A stretch of 64,000 nucleotides of DNA from Diploscapter coronatus (GCA_964036155.1 OZ038423.1:15267249-15331248), one strand, 5' to 3'. Positions 23,539 through 35,914 are shown, numbered from the stretch's first letter. The notes: generated by a model not told the origin, from the sequence alone. Numbers and translations: made by a program.

Positions 23539-26259
23539 CTAAAAGTATGCAAACCTTGATTGTGATACTATTTGTGAATTCATCTGAGACTGGAAAATGG
23601 TTGTGAGTGGGTCCTTTTTGTGCCGATTGAGATAGTCTCCAACGTGGAATGGAATTATGATGAGACCATCAACCGTAGTTGCACACTCCCACGCGAACGA
23701 GGTCGTGAAGAACAGGGGCCAGTGGTACTTCTCGTCGCCCATGAAGTTCTCACTGATGAAATAGAAACACGTCAGTTTGACCACGAAAACGAGAAACTGC
23801 AGACAGGTCTGGATGAAGAATTTGATATCCCTTCGAGTGTGGGATCGTTTCAGGCCAACCTGCTGAAAATAGCATAATTTTATGTATCGTTGATTGGAGA
23901 GAAAGTCGATATTCGCATACAGCGGCAATTAGGAATCGAATTTGGGGGCGAACTAATGAGTCGCGTAGAAGAGACACGCGACGAATAGCGTAATTTTTGA
24001 ATATCGACGCGTTCTCTCCAATCAGTAATAAAGACATCCTTTTTGAAAAGTTATTTTATAAAAATGAATCTCCAGGAAAATATCTGTACTTATTTCGATA
24101 TTTACGATTTTTCTTAATAAAAAGGTTTATAATAGAATCTGATGGAAGAATTTATTATCGATCTGATTTTTATCCTCACCTTGAGCAAAAGTCTAATCCT
24201 ATAGAGCGTAAGAATATCGGCTAACAAAATTAGAGCGAATACTGTGACTCCTGTGCCGAAGTCGAGCCATTTGCCTAAGATGAAGCCGCACTCGTTGTTC
24301 GAAAAATCCCACAGATAAACTGTTGGGTAAAATGCGATGTAGCAATCGTTTACTGAAAATACCATCTCTTTTCATAAAAATCATATTATGCTTACCCCAA
24401 AAATAAGGAATGTAATGTAGGAAACTAATGACCCAAACAATGAGAATCATCCCGTAGCTGACTCGCTTCGTCATGAATTCTCGACTCTTTACCGGCCAAC
24501 TAATCACTATCATTCTGAATTCGATTTTTATTATCGATAGCTGATTACTTGGGACGAAATAAATTGCATGGGTATACGATGGGCGTTATTTGCATCATAC
24601 TTTCCAATACTACATCATATTCAGAGAATGAGTTAAACGGCTGCTTGTAAATACGCAATACACATTTGACATATTCGAATTTGTGCATCATTTGTTTCGT
24701 TTCAAGTTATCGGTCATTGACAATATCTTGAAGACTGACAAATCTTTACCTATTTATCGCACCACACAAATGAGAATACACAGACACATCCCAAAGCATC
24801 ACCATGAATCCGCCTATCAATTTACCGACTGGATGTTTATTCGTAAAGTCAGTCTTTCTGAAATAAAAAAATCTATGAATTTTTAAAATTCTATCAAAAT
24901 GCTAATAATTTATCTTGTGTAAAATTAGGTTTAGAATGGTTTCGATATTTTTTACGGTAGTCATACCAAACAACTGATCTTCAAGATTCTACTTTTCAAA
25001 ATTCATTTGTTGAAAGTTAAATAAAGTTGTTTGATCATTGACATTTCATGCCTTAAAATCGAATTATCTTACGATTTCTTGAATTTAATTACGTAGAAAG
25101 TGGATGAAATTAATTTTTTCATCAAATGGAAAAAAACTTACAGTATGATGGCTGGTGTGCAATAGAAGAGGAAGAAGAGAAGAGCAAAGAAATTTGCGAA
25201 TGAGTGCGAAAAGCACAGCTGTTGGAAGGCGTTGCTAATTTTTCCACCTTTGTACAGAATGAGCATAGCGAAGCCATTTGATGCAAGACCGATGATAGCT
25301 AGCTGAAACGTTGAACAATTAGACAACTTATAAGTCACGCAAAGACGAGATTATGAAGTTCGGCTTTGTCATGATATTCATACATATCTCTTCATCTACA
25401 CTCAGAACTCTAATTACGAATCCATCATATCCTCACTTCGTGCTTCAATAATCTCGGGAAACGGTTGATTTTTGTATTACTTTTGAAAGCTTTATTTTTC
25501 ACTTTACAAAAATCTCGTTCTGCTCTGCTCTATTGAACCCTTATTACTTCTCGTCGATATATATATAGCGTTCTAATCTAATTCTCGCCATGGTTACCGT
25601 GCGCTAACTAGAAAATGATAATTTTATCGCGCTCTAAATTTAGTGTCGAGATTTCTAAAGTTATACGACAAAAATGTTGATCAACGTTTTAGCACGTTTG
25701 GACAAAGGGCAACCCGAATTTCTGTATCATTTTCCCAGGCTCAGCTAATGAAAAATACGCTACAAACAGCTGCAACGAATTAGCTTGCTACCCGAGTTTT
25801 GCTCAAAAGTTAGATTATTTCGGAGTTGATCTGCTTCATAACTCAATCGGAATAAATATCAAAATAAACCAGTCAAACTGAATTACTGTAGAGTGAAAAC
25901 TGTTTCCTTTCTATTCGGATGCTCAAATGATAAACATTTCAAACTTGAGAATAGCTTTTCAATGATCTAATAAATACGAAACTGAAGAATTTTAGAGGAA
26001 AACGCAATCGAAGGGCTTTCATTGTTTCTACCCCTCATTTAACTTTTATGAGACTTTCGTGAAAATACCATAATATTTCTAATTCAGGAAACTAGATTAT
26101 TCACCAAGATTTTTTCTGCCAGAATTATTCATTGAGATTACGCATTTTGAAAGTTTAAGAAAAGAAGATAAAAAAAAAACAGCTCACTCCTCCAACAATA
26201 GCGACGGCAGTCCAGTCGTCCACAGACATAGTGAATTCGTCCTGCGTGTGACTGGCCAT
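23539..26259 (-). CDS. Seven-transmembrane chemoreceptor, Srx family
   Basis: A putative chemosensory GPCR in the neuronal plasma membrane. Six exons on the minus strand: 26259-26188 (MASHTQDEFTMSVDDW..), 25302-25142 (LAIIGLASNGFAMLILYKGG, TM1-2), about 24859-24765 (HPVGKLIGGFMVMLWDVSVYSHLCGAINR, with the Srx TM3 ending YSHLxxAINR), about 24516 (MIVISWPVKSREF..), an exon with NDCYIAFYPTVYLWDFSNNECG, and a last exon with FFIQTCLQFLVFVVK and a W..A.TVDGLIIIPF signature. Phases agree at all joins I checked, and the frame ends in SRFAYF before TAG. About 330 residues; intact. An in-frame upstream Met at 26286 is an alternative start. The last intron contains a family A palindromic element. Confidence 0.85.
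23884..24029. mobile_element. Palindromic MITE, family A, copy 2
   Basis: The same element as at 3761-3905: left GATTGGAGAGAAAGTCGATA, right TCTCTCCAATCAGTAATA, interior GACGAATAGCGTAATTT. It lies in the last intron of the Srx gene. The two copies look roughly 80 percent identical by eye, so this is a family that moved, not a chance hairpin. Confidence 0.8.
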
Positions 26260-26289
26260 CTCGTCTCCTATATGAAAAATGTCCATTCC

Positions 26290-26450
26290 TTCTCAGAGCT
26301 CCAACACAAGGGTCACGAAAAGACGCTTGATAGGGAGTGGGAAAGATGCAGAAAACTAAATAAATAGTGTAGATGCAAGAAGCAGAAGCCAGGAAAATAG
26401 CAGAGATCGATTGCGTGCACAGGGCGCCGCACAATGCAATTATGCAGTAA
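26290..26450 (-). other. Hydrophobic open exon-like block upstream of the Srx gene
   Basis: On the minus strand a GATTTTCAG acceptor is followed by a hydrophobic open frame (YCIIALCGALCTQSISAIFL...YTIYLVFCIF). The frame differs from that of the Srx start codon just downstream. It could be a terminal or cryptic exon of another membrane-protein gene, a gene relic, or chance. No upstream partner exon was found. Confidence 0.25.
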
Positions 26451-27417
26451 CTGAAAATCGGTCTCAAGAAATCTCATAACGAGATTCAGAAAATTGAGAA
26501 ATAGTAGAGCCCAGTTTTTTCATCATATGGTTTATCACCATTCATTTGTGCCTAGTTAATTTAGTTATCCGAGGGCGGACCGCGGAGTCGCAGTTCGTGT
26601 GAGAAAATGCTCGATTATCAGGGAATTTGGTGGGGGTTTTCGGAATATCTTACCTTATAAATTGGATATTCGTTTTGAATGATTATGCGATGCTTAGAAA
26701 GGGCATGCATTTGCAGAAACTGATACGCAGCAGAACGGTGGGAAAGTACAATAAAATTTAACATCATAATTCAATTAGTTCTACAGAATGTACAAATCTG
26801 TGCAACGTCTGTAGGCTGTGTTAGTATAAAGATAATCGCTGTAATAATTATGCAATAATTGAATCTGCCGCTCGAAGCTAAACGAGCAGCACATTCGATC
26901 ACAAATTAGCCGAGTTTCTATAGCTGCACCTCAAGTCTACCTATTTACCTGCATTTTACGCAAGTAAAAATGATTAAAAATTGAAAAATAACGCGAATAA
27001 ATGCGTGGGTGAGAAGTTGAATTAGATTTGACTATGTGGATTTCTGATCGTATCTGCCTAATATAAATCTTCAAAATAAAGATTCGTACTTCGAAAGACA
27101 TCATCCGAAAATCCGTATTTACCGTATGAATTTGACATCATCTTTCCATTGTCGATTTGAAATTTCGCCGCTTATTTGTCTAAATAAGTCTTGTTTTTAT
27201 GCAATCTGAATGCCGAACCACTTATCCTTGCTTATTCCATTGTTGCCCTTCCTTTCCGCTTTTCGGACATCGGTCCAGACATCCTTTCATCTTCATTCGT
27301 CCTTTCAAGTGTAGCACTTTTCCAGCTTCATACTTCAAAAATTAGCACCTTCTCAATCCTCCCATTCCATTCGCTGCTTTATTCAGTTTTTACCTAACTA
27401 GAATCTCTGCTTTCCAG

Positions 27418-27669
27418 TGGTGGTATTCTTTGCTTGATAACTGCGAGTTAAAGGTCGCCGTTAAGGAAATCGCTAACTGGGAGTTAGTACGAAATAGTAT
27501 GGGAAAATGAGAGATTTAACTGCACTTAACTCCCAGTTTAAAAAGTCAAAATTCTACTTTTCATAACTGGGAGTTAAGTCTCCCATTTTCCCATACTATT
27601 TCGTACTAACTCGCAGTTAGCGAATTTTCTTAACGGTGAGCTCGCAGTTAACAGCAAAGAATACCACCA
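27418..27669. mobile_element. Foldback MITE, about 250 bp
   Basis: Nearly the whole element is an inverted repeat. Left end TGGTGGTATTCTTTGCT and right end AGCAAAGAATACCACCA are exact complements. The arms continue through shared blocks such as TTAGTACGAAATAGTATGGG and AACTGCGAG for about 115 bases each, leaving a loop of about 20 bases. No coding capacity. Confidence 0.88.
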
Positions 27670-30338
27670 AGACTTCAAATTATGAGCAAAAAGAAAAAGC
27701 GATATTGAAGAGAAGATAGAAAAGGAGTTCTATTTCTTTTGATAGTCAGTTCATGAATTAGAGTCGATAACAAGGAAAAAGTGCATTTTTACCAACAATC
27801 GAGGCATTTCTTTGAACGAACAACCAACTTTTCCGTGAATACGTAAGCCAGCTAGAACAGTCTTTTAGAGGTGAAAAAAACTATGGAAAGTTCAATGTTA
27901 ACATTCTTGTTTTATAAAAAGTGAAGATCCAGCTTTTCATATCAAAGTTTCCCTTTCTTCTTTCACATTCTGATCACATTTTGTGCCCACTCTTTCTACA
28001 ATACCTCCGGCGTCCTTATTGTATCGTCCCCTTCCCTTCTTTCTCCTTTCCTTTCGCCATTCTTTATTCGTTCGGCCTATTTGCTTTGCCTGTAGTTTCA
28101 TTGTCGGTGGCTGTGTTTCTTCTACATCTGCACGCGGAATGCAGCTATTCTCTATCAAATGCAAAGCAGTCTTTTTGTGGCCAGTCTCTTGCCTTTACCT
28201 AACTCTTCTCCTTTCCTCCCATCTCCTTGACTCGACTCTTCAGGGTCTTCAGCCTTTCTGTGTCCATTCGAAATCTTCCCTTTTCCCTGTATTCCCCTCA
28301 TTCAATTGCATTTCAACTCATTCTCCTCTTCCTACCATTCTCTTTACCTTTGCCTTTTCTGCCTCCCAGGTTCAATTATTTCATTCTTTCCGCCCCTGTG
28401 CATTTCGATCGTTCATTTTTCTTCGTAAACCATTTCAAATTGCCAAGTTACTGTTTGTTTGTGTAAAAAGCGTTGTCAATTTTTGAGATTCAAGTGCGAA
28501 AATTTCGGTTCCAAAATTCCACTTTCTTTCTTTCTTTCTTTTTAGAAGATCAAAAATGTCATTCCTCTCATTGTAACTTGCTATTCTCGATATACTCAAC
28601 TCATTGATATGTGTCTGTCAAGTGTCACCACCAATCTATCATATCATATCAGATTCACTACCATCAATGTCAAATGTCAATATCATTGTTTTTTCCTATT
28701 TTTATCTTCCAATTGTCAGAGTCTAGAGAGAAAGGCGCCAAAGGGAGCGTCTCTTCATGTCTTTCTCTCCTGCCTCTATCAATGGCTTTATCTTTCGTTC
28801 TTCCATTTTCGCGCATATTATGATGACACTTCTCTTGTTGTGGATGCAAAGATGCAAATGGGATTCAATTCGTCTGTTCTGTTCAGTTGCCTTGTCACTT
28901 TCACTTTCAAAATGCCCTCTTCTAATGCCTTAACACAGAAACATGCTGCCTTTTATGCAAAACATGTGCTGTCTGCATATATTCCATTTTCCTTTCACAA
29001 TTTCTTCCAATTTTGAGTGTCGACTTTTTTAGCATACGACCCCGAAAAGCTATCATCTCAAGAATTCATAACTAATAACCTTTACACTTTTACGTGCTTT
29101 TTCAAGTATTTCACTTGCGCGCGCGCGAGTTGCGAAGTCTCAGACTCGTCAAATTCCGATTGAAGAAACTGGATTCCACTTTTGTTTTTGCAGCTTTTTG
29201 TTGTTATCTTTCATTCGAGAGGCAGGCGTTGCTGCAGAGTATCAAGTAGTCGAATCACAACGGCAAGTCTTCAGGGAAAACTTGCCATCCCTTTCGAATG
29301 CCCTACTTCTCCTAATTTGGCAGATATCCATCAATCTCAATCTCCTTACACATTCATTCATTCACTGATTCTCTAATTTAATGGCGTCAAAGTCGCACGT
29401 TCCTTCCACTAATGCGCCTGCGAACTTGATTAATTTATCACCTAAAAACTGGATAAAGCTAAACTTCACCTTTTTCAAGAGGTTAAAAACGAAAGCTATA
29501 AAAAAAGGATTTGCAATGACTCTCGGTGACCTTATAAAAGAGCGGTGAATTACTAACGCTTCTTACAATTTCTAATTCTGATTAGGCTTAGAGTATGACA
29601 AATTTTCATTTACTACTGGCAAGCCTGATTACTCATTGCCTTCCAGAATAGCAGAAGTGCTATAAGTGGCAAGAATCTAAAATTTAACTGCTTTACCTAA
29701 ATTTCTCCATCTCAATTTCAACTTTAATATTCTGCATGCATTTTTTCAATTCAAACTGAAACCGCATTTGAACTTTGGATTGATGTCGATGAAATTGTAT
29801 TTGAGTCAGGGGTGTGCGGAATTTGAACTTTAAAGTGTAGTTCCATCAATGCTACATAATTTCTCTACTTTTCTTCGAAAAACTAATTTTCATGAAATAT
29901 TTGCATTCCCATTAGTTCATCATGCATTTGTACCCTCAATTCTCCAATTTCTCATAATATCCTCGATTGTGTGTTGAATTTCCCTTTCCAATTTCCTCAC
30001 AGCGTTCGACCAGTTGTCAGGAAAAGGCTCACTTTCCATTGTCGTCCATTTCTCCCTTCTCTTTTTCTGAATTAATGCCTCTGATTCTTCCTTTCTCCTT
30101 TCTATCCACCTCTCTTCTTTTCAAACTCTTGTTTTATTGATTACTTATCAATTCCTGCCGCTGCATCATGGAAGATTGGAAGCAGTACTGCTCACTTTCC
30201 TATTGATCTCATTCCGCTATTCAACTGCCCGTGATGATTTGTGTCTTGTTTTCCTTATCACATAACCTTTCGCAAAAAGCAACAATTTCGATAAATTCTC
30301 AAATCATCAGAACTACCTTTCCTCTAGCATCTAGCATA

Positions 30339-30668
30339 GGAACCTTTTTAGGGTCCATTGGAATTTCGGGACAAAGTAGCTGCATCTGAAAGAGCAAACA
30401 ATTCCGGGTAGATCGATATAAAATTTCCAACAAAAATGAGAATACCTGTGGCATGTGGCCTATTTTTAGTAAGCTTTATAATATAAAGCATATTTGGCAG
30501 AAATTAGCATGGCATAATTTTTTCAAAATAATTGATTTTCAAAGTCAGCCATCTTATGCAGGTATTCATTTTTGTTAAAAAAATTACATCAATCCATTCA
30601 GAATTTGTTTGCTCTTTCAGATGCACCTACTTTTGTCCCGAAGTTCTACGGGATTCTAAAAAGGTTCA
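30339..30668. mobile_element. Terminal-inverted-repeat element, about 330 bp
   Basis: Left end GGAACCTTTTTAGGGTCC; right end, opposite strand, GTGAACCTTTTTAGAATCCC. The arms share TTCGGGACAAA and GCATCTGAAAGAGCAAACAA, about 65 bases each. The interior is AT-rich with no open frame. A non-autonomous DNA transposon of unassigned superfamily. Confidence 0.8.
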
Positions 30669-31495
30669 CTTGTAACATCGTATGAATTTTGAATATTGCA
30701 ATTAAAAATTTTGTGACGTTCACTCCAATAAGTCAACAATTCAGTCCCGCTTTAGTCTCAATTCCCAATCCAATTCTGCTAGTCAATTCTCTTTCGATTG
30801 CCTTTTACAGTGCCTTTGGTTTTCATTTTTCGATTTCATCCAGTTCCAACCTGCCCTCTTCTCTGTCACCTCCCTTCCCTTCAATTTGGCCGTTCTCGTG
30901 CCAAGAGGAGAAAAGTCGAAAGTCGATTTCCGGTCATTTTTCACTTCGATCTCCTTACCTTACAATAACGAAGAATTCACTTGTCAATAACAGGAAAGTG
31001 AATTAGCTAGCCGAGCCTGTTTAGCATCTTCTATACCTTATCACATGATGAGATTTCGTCGAAGTGACACCGAAATCGCATCAACACCTTTCACTTGTCA
31101 ACAACAAAGGGGACATTGTTTGCGATGATGCTGCTAAGGGCGAGACAAAGAGACTTTGATTCTCCACATCTCATTGACCCTTTGAATTCAAAGATAGAGT
31201 TCAACGTAGCTCCGCCCATTTCAAACACAATTCTATCGACTTTCGAGTATCCTTTGTTTATGCGCTACAAAATATTGGCGAGCCAAGGGCGTTGGCGGCT
31301 CAAATTTCCTCTGCCCAATTCCCGCTTCTTCTCCAATTCCATCCTCCATGCCTACTAGTGGTTTTACTATTCGCCCAATGTTCCGTGATAGTTTATTCCA
31401 TTAGCCGATCATATTTTCCTGGATTCATAAACAACCACTGTTAGATGATTTTACAGCCTGTATTTGCGTCTGTTTTCATCACCTTCCTCCTCCTA

Positions 31496-32160
31496 CTAGG
31501 TTGGTTCATAAGTTCGCAGCATCCCTTATAACTCACTTCGTATCTAACTAGTCAAAATGAGATTTCGGTTTTAATTAATACCGCTAGCGTATGGGCTTTC
31601 AAATGATACATCTCAAAACTCCGTGGCTTCACCGAGTACGTGTGAAACGACATGGTTTCGCATAATGGCCATCTCTTAGGTGGGAAATCGATTTTTAAAG
31701 TGGTCGAACCGGTCAAATTTGATATCATTCAACTCGCCATTGAATTCTAATTGTAAGCAACTTTTGTGAAGCAACTATGCAAAAATTTTCATTTATAACA
31801 ATTCTACAATCGATTTTCTGAAATCACTTATCGTAAATTTTGGGCACAAAAGGCGGCTTAGTGCGATTGGTTTTCAAATTTTTGTATTGTCGTAGAATAC
31901 CTATGCAATTCTTCAGTATGATATAACATTTGACAAAAAACCTCTGCACTATAACAAGAAATGGAGTTTTTATTGGAATCCTAAAAGTTAAATTCGTTTT
32001 GCATGGCGTTTACACGTAATATGTAGAAGGACGGAGTCGAGAAGTATATAGTTGAAAAGCCAATATGTTAAGGGTACTAATACAAAAAAAACCCCCAATT
32101 TGGATTCGTTAGATGCGAAGAAAGTTATAAGGGGCGCTACAAATTTATGGACCAAACCAA
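31496..32160. mobile_element. Mariner-like deletion derivative
   Basis: Left end AGGTTGGTTCATAAGTTCGC followed by AGCATCCCTTATAAC; the right end on the opposite strand is TTGGTTTGGTCCATAAATTT followed by GTAGCGCCCCTTATAAC. Similarity continues through TTCGTATCTAAC/TTCGCATCTAAC. The end sequence resembles mariner inverted repeats. The roughly 560-bp interior shows no transposase frame. No intact TA duplication was seen. Confidence 0.6.
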
Positions 32161-34829
32161 CGCATTTCCTTTCCTTCGTTCCCCACTTTAGCGACTGTCC
32201 TGTTTACTGCACAGTTCGTTCTACAATCCATTCAATTTCCATGGAATTCCACTCTTTCTCATTCCTTCTACGATATTTCCATTTCCACATAACCTCTCCG
32301 TCTGCTAACGTTAGTGTTAGTCGAATGGATTGGCTTCGAGAGCATCGACGTTCTCTTCTGCATGCATTGCATCTATTGATTTCCCTCTGATTTCCCGCAA
32401 TCCTCTTCTTTCCTCGACTCGTTCAGTCCAGTCAGTTCAGTGTCGATTTCTATTCCCAGTTCATCTTCTTTCTTGATCATCTTACAAACTCCCTCCTCCC
32501 TTCTCTTTCTGCTCTATTTGTAGTTCCTGTGTACATTTCTCTTTCTCTCCCCAATGCTCCTGCCTTCCTTCCTTCCATCTCAAACCAATTTGCCTACTTC
32601 AGTCGACCGATCATTTCTTCATTTTCCTACCTAGCTTTCGAAATCAATCCATTCAATTGATTGGCCGGCCACCGCTTTTCGACCAGTTATTATATGCCAG
32701 ACGATTTATAATTGCTTGAGAGAACGACGAGACTCGAATATTGCTAACAAACTCCTTCTATTTTTATGTTTTTAGCAACTTTTTTTTCTAAATAATTTCC
32801 AAGCATGTAATGCCCAAGTTTCGCCATTTATGTAGCTTTTATGATTCACCACCAAGAATTTTACAGTTCGGAATAACATTTAATCAATCGTAAACTATCG
32901 CGAAATCCAGCCAAAGAACTTTCATTCAAGTTTTTGAAAGATTTTCGAAACCTGTGAATTTTTGTTTGGCATAAAATCTCGACTTTCAATTATTCATATG
33001 CATTCTACAAAAATGTCTCTGTCGACTTGTATAAGCGATATTCATAAATTCTAAAATGCTTCTTCTTCAAATATCCCATTTCAATCCAAATTGATCCTGC
33101 TCGTTCATGAATGACACAGCTCAAATGCATCTGGCAAAGAATCGATATTTAGCATTTTGACTATTGAAACTGTTAGTCAGCCGCCCTCCTCCAGCAGCTT
33201 ATCATCTGCCCTGCCTCTATGCAATATGCACTTCTGCATTTTGCATTCCCCGTTTCCCTATTTGGCATTCCACTTTCATCTTTCCTTCCCTCTGCGTCTT
33301 TGCATTGCAATTCTGTCCAATTTCCCGTTGCTATAGTGATTATTTCACTTATCATAAAATATCCCATCATTAATTATCTTTACTCATTTTCATCCGTTCG
33401 CAAACCTCTTCTTTCAACCACATCGAACCGAATGAAATGACCATCCATCATTCTTTCGTCCTTTCGATGCAATCTCAGCCTCCACACACGCGAAAGCCTT
33501 GTCATGTCAATGCCTGTCATTTCAGAAAAGCCTCAATTTCCTGACGAATCACTCAAATTGTTGCAATCCTTTTTATTATTCGCAAGCTTCATCTTATGCC
33601 AAATACAAAAAATCTGCTCATCTACTTTACTGATTTTTTTCCTAAATGTCGATCTCTAGATTATTTTTCTTCGACTAATAATTCCCTTCATATTTTGACA
33701 TTCTGCGGTCACTCTTTCTCTTCCCTTGTCGTGTCTTTGGCTTTTGACTTACCGATCACCACCCTAGCTCATCTCGTCTAACACCCTCTTTCTTCTCATC
33801 AACCTCCAATATTCTTTAGTCTTCAACAAGACTAACTGAATTTGTTTGCCGAGTCTCTGTATTGACATGTCAATATCACTTCAAAAACAACTTTGCAGAA
33901 AAATTCGATAATTGCGCAATTTCTTGATCATCGATTTTATTGTTTTCACGAATTTCAAATTAATTTTTTTTTTTTAAATTGTACTTTTAAATCATTTTTG
34001 AAACAGACCATTTTCTTCTCCTTAAAATTCGCCTCTGAAATTGAAGTAAAAAATTCCCCTGAAAAACTTGTTCATTGGAAAACTCAATGGAACTCCGAAT
34101 CAGGAATGCACCAACTTAGACTTCGAAGGATTTTAAGCAATTAAACTTTTACTTCAAATTCGAATTCGAGCAAACATGAATAAAAGTTTTTGAATCTTTT
34201 CCCTTTTTATAGGAAAAATTTAACTATCAAAACTTACCACTTGTCGATAGAATTTTCTTATTTTAAGCAACAATTCATGTTTTCTGATCATTTTAGCATT
34301 ATTCGATCATGTTTTAGATTAAAGTTAACATTTTAGGGGGAAAATCTTGATTTAGACCTCGACGTAGAAAATTTTCAAATCAAAATTCTGTGCACTACTG
34401 CTTCGAATCTCCAAAACACATAGAAGTTTGAAAGTTTGACTCGTTTGAAATCGAAATCTCGTATTTCTTTTGATCGACTAGACCTGTTATTTCTTTCAAA
34501 ACTTTTTAAACGACTAAAGACGAATTCTATTTCATTCAGAGATGAAATTTCGAACACCACTAGAATCTCCACTTGACTATTCACTCAAAATTTCGCATAT
34601 CGAATTACACATCTTCTAGGTCTTACAGTCTAACTTATCTCTCAGCTTGTTCTATTTCAAAAGTCAGCTCTTATCTCCTAATTCCCACAATTTCAAGTTT
34701 TCTCGCCAACTCTGAAGTATGCTTATCCTTCGAAAAGAAGAGTAAGTAGTTCTCATACCAAAATACATTTGTGATACACTTTCTTCGATTTTTCATGCTT
34801 CAAGCCTTCTTCTTTTACTCGTGCTTTTG

Positions 34830-35914
34830 ATGTTGTTTTCCTTGCTCTTATTCACTGTTGCATCATATTCCATCTCTCCTTCCACTTTCGACCATTCGTA
34901 TTTTTGTACTATTGGCATTTTTCACCTGCATAATCCTTTCTTTTCAGATAGAATCACCCATTCAACTATTCAATTCACGAAACGACAGCCGATTATTGAA
35001 CTGGGACTTATTGGATCTTCCTTTTGAATCGTCTCCATTTCGACTTTACAGCCTTGTTTATCGCCTCTGCAAATTTCCGTGCCGCTTCCGACGGCTTTAA
35101 CGACTCATAACCATGTCTGTCGAAACGAATCGAGTAATAGTGCAATAATTCTATAACATTTTGTAGTAAATTTCTCCATCTAGATTCTATCAGCGGAAAC
35201 GAACAGCACAGATATGAGTATGGTCACAAAAGACGACAACGAATATGAAGAAGTGGCGGCCAAAGTTAGTCATGGGCTTTCTGGTGGTGCCATAGCTGGC
35301 ATTGTCATCGGAATTCTGGTTAGCACCTTTTTAAAAAATCCATTGACTTCCCATATTAGGAGACACGAGTTTTCTCTTTGCCCGTACATTGTTTTTGATT
35401 AAAAAATACTAGCTTTTTCGCTTTTCTAGAAAACTTTGAAAATCGTTTTCTTCATCTCTGAATTAACAAAAAAAAAAACGATCTTTCTTTCACATATTTT
35501 TGCCTAACCGAAAAAATCAACTAAATCTTCTATTTTTACAAGCAAATATCGATCTGATACTTTGATCCTCTTCTAATTCAACAATGAATAGCCAATGAGT
35601 GCGAACAAACAACCACAAATCTCCGTTTCTCACCGACCTATTGCGCTAATTTCCATTCAATCTCCTTTAAACTTAGCGACATGAGAGCGGTTACACCTCA
35701 GACACCGGATTCTGAATACCAAATCATCGAATAAAAGATCAAAAAAATATTATTTTAGGCATTCATCCTCTTGCTTATCGCTGTATTCTTCATAGTTCGA
35801 TATTTGCGAGATCGACGAAAGAATCACGGCGAATATAGGCCACAATTCGAAGAGCAGCACCACGCGAAGAATCTGCCCTATTTACAGCCTGTGGCTGTCG
35901 AGGGACTCATTTAA
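34830..35914 (+). CDS. crb-3: Short Crumbs polarity protein, CRB3 type
   Basis: An apical polarity protein with one transmembrane segment. Two exons are clear: (about 35194)-35318 and 35759-35914. The first encodes NST (N-glycosylation site) and a Glu/Asp-rich stretch, then GGAIAGIVIGIL. The second continues the helix (AFILLLIAVFFIV), then RYLRDRRKNH, GEYRPQFEEQ, and the C-terminus VAVEGLI before TAA. The juxtamembrane part matches human CRB3 (VRKLREKRQTEGTYRPSSEEQ there), which binds FERM proteins. The last residues correspond to the CRB PDZ ligand ERLI, here EGLI. A proposed first exon (34830-34905) gives MLFSLLLFTVASYS, a good signal peptide, and splices in phase through GTACTA and a CTATCAG acceptor. 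The total of about 118 residues equals CRB3's length. C. elegans is known to have a CRB3 homologue. The first exon is tentative. Confidence 0.8.

Larger units (their letters stand above)
26470..34829. other. Large non-coding region, pyrimidine-rich on the plus strand
   Basis: About 8.4 kb with no convincing exon on either strand. From about 27.2 to 34.9 kb the plus strand is markedly rich in C and T (for example around 28000-28470 and 32400-32600), with a CTTT tandem run at about 28520 and a GCGCGCGC patch near 29120. Long plus-strand open frames (such as 27983-28486) are by-products of that composition: they are Ser/Phe/Leu/Pro-rich with no motif. Three inverted-repeat elements are listed separately. 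The region lies upstream of crb-3 and could be its promoter, a long 5' intron or a non-coding transcript. Confidence 0.5.

Noticed and set aside
27983..28486. 167-codon plus-strand open frame in the desert
   Set aside because: Its composition (Ser, Phe, Leu, Pro) follows from the C+T bias, it has no motif, and overlapping frames are open as well.
34020..34160. Weak inverted repeat (TTGAAGTAAAAA / TTTTACTTCAAATTC)
   Set aside because: The arms are only about 15 bases and AT-rich; chance is plausible in this composition.
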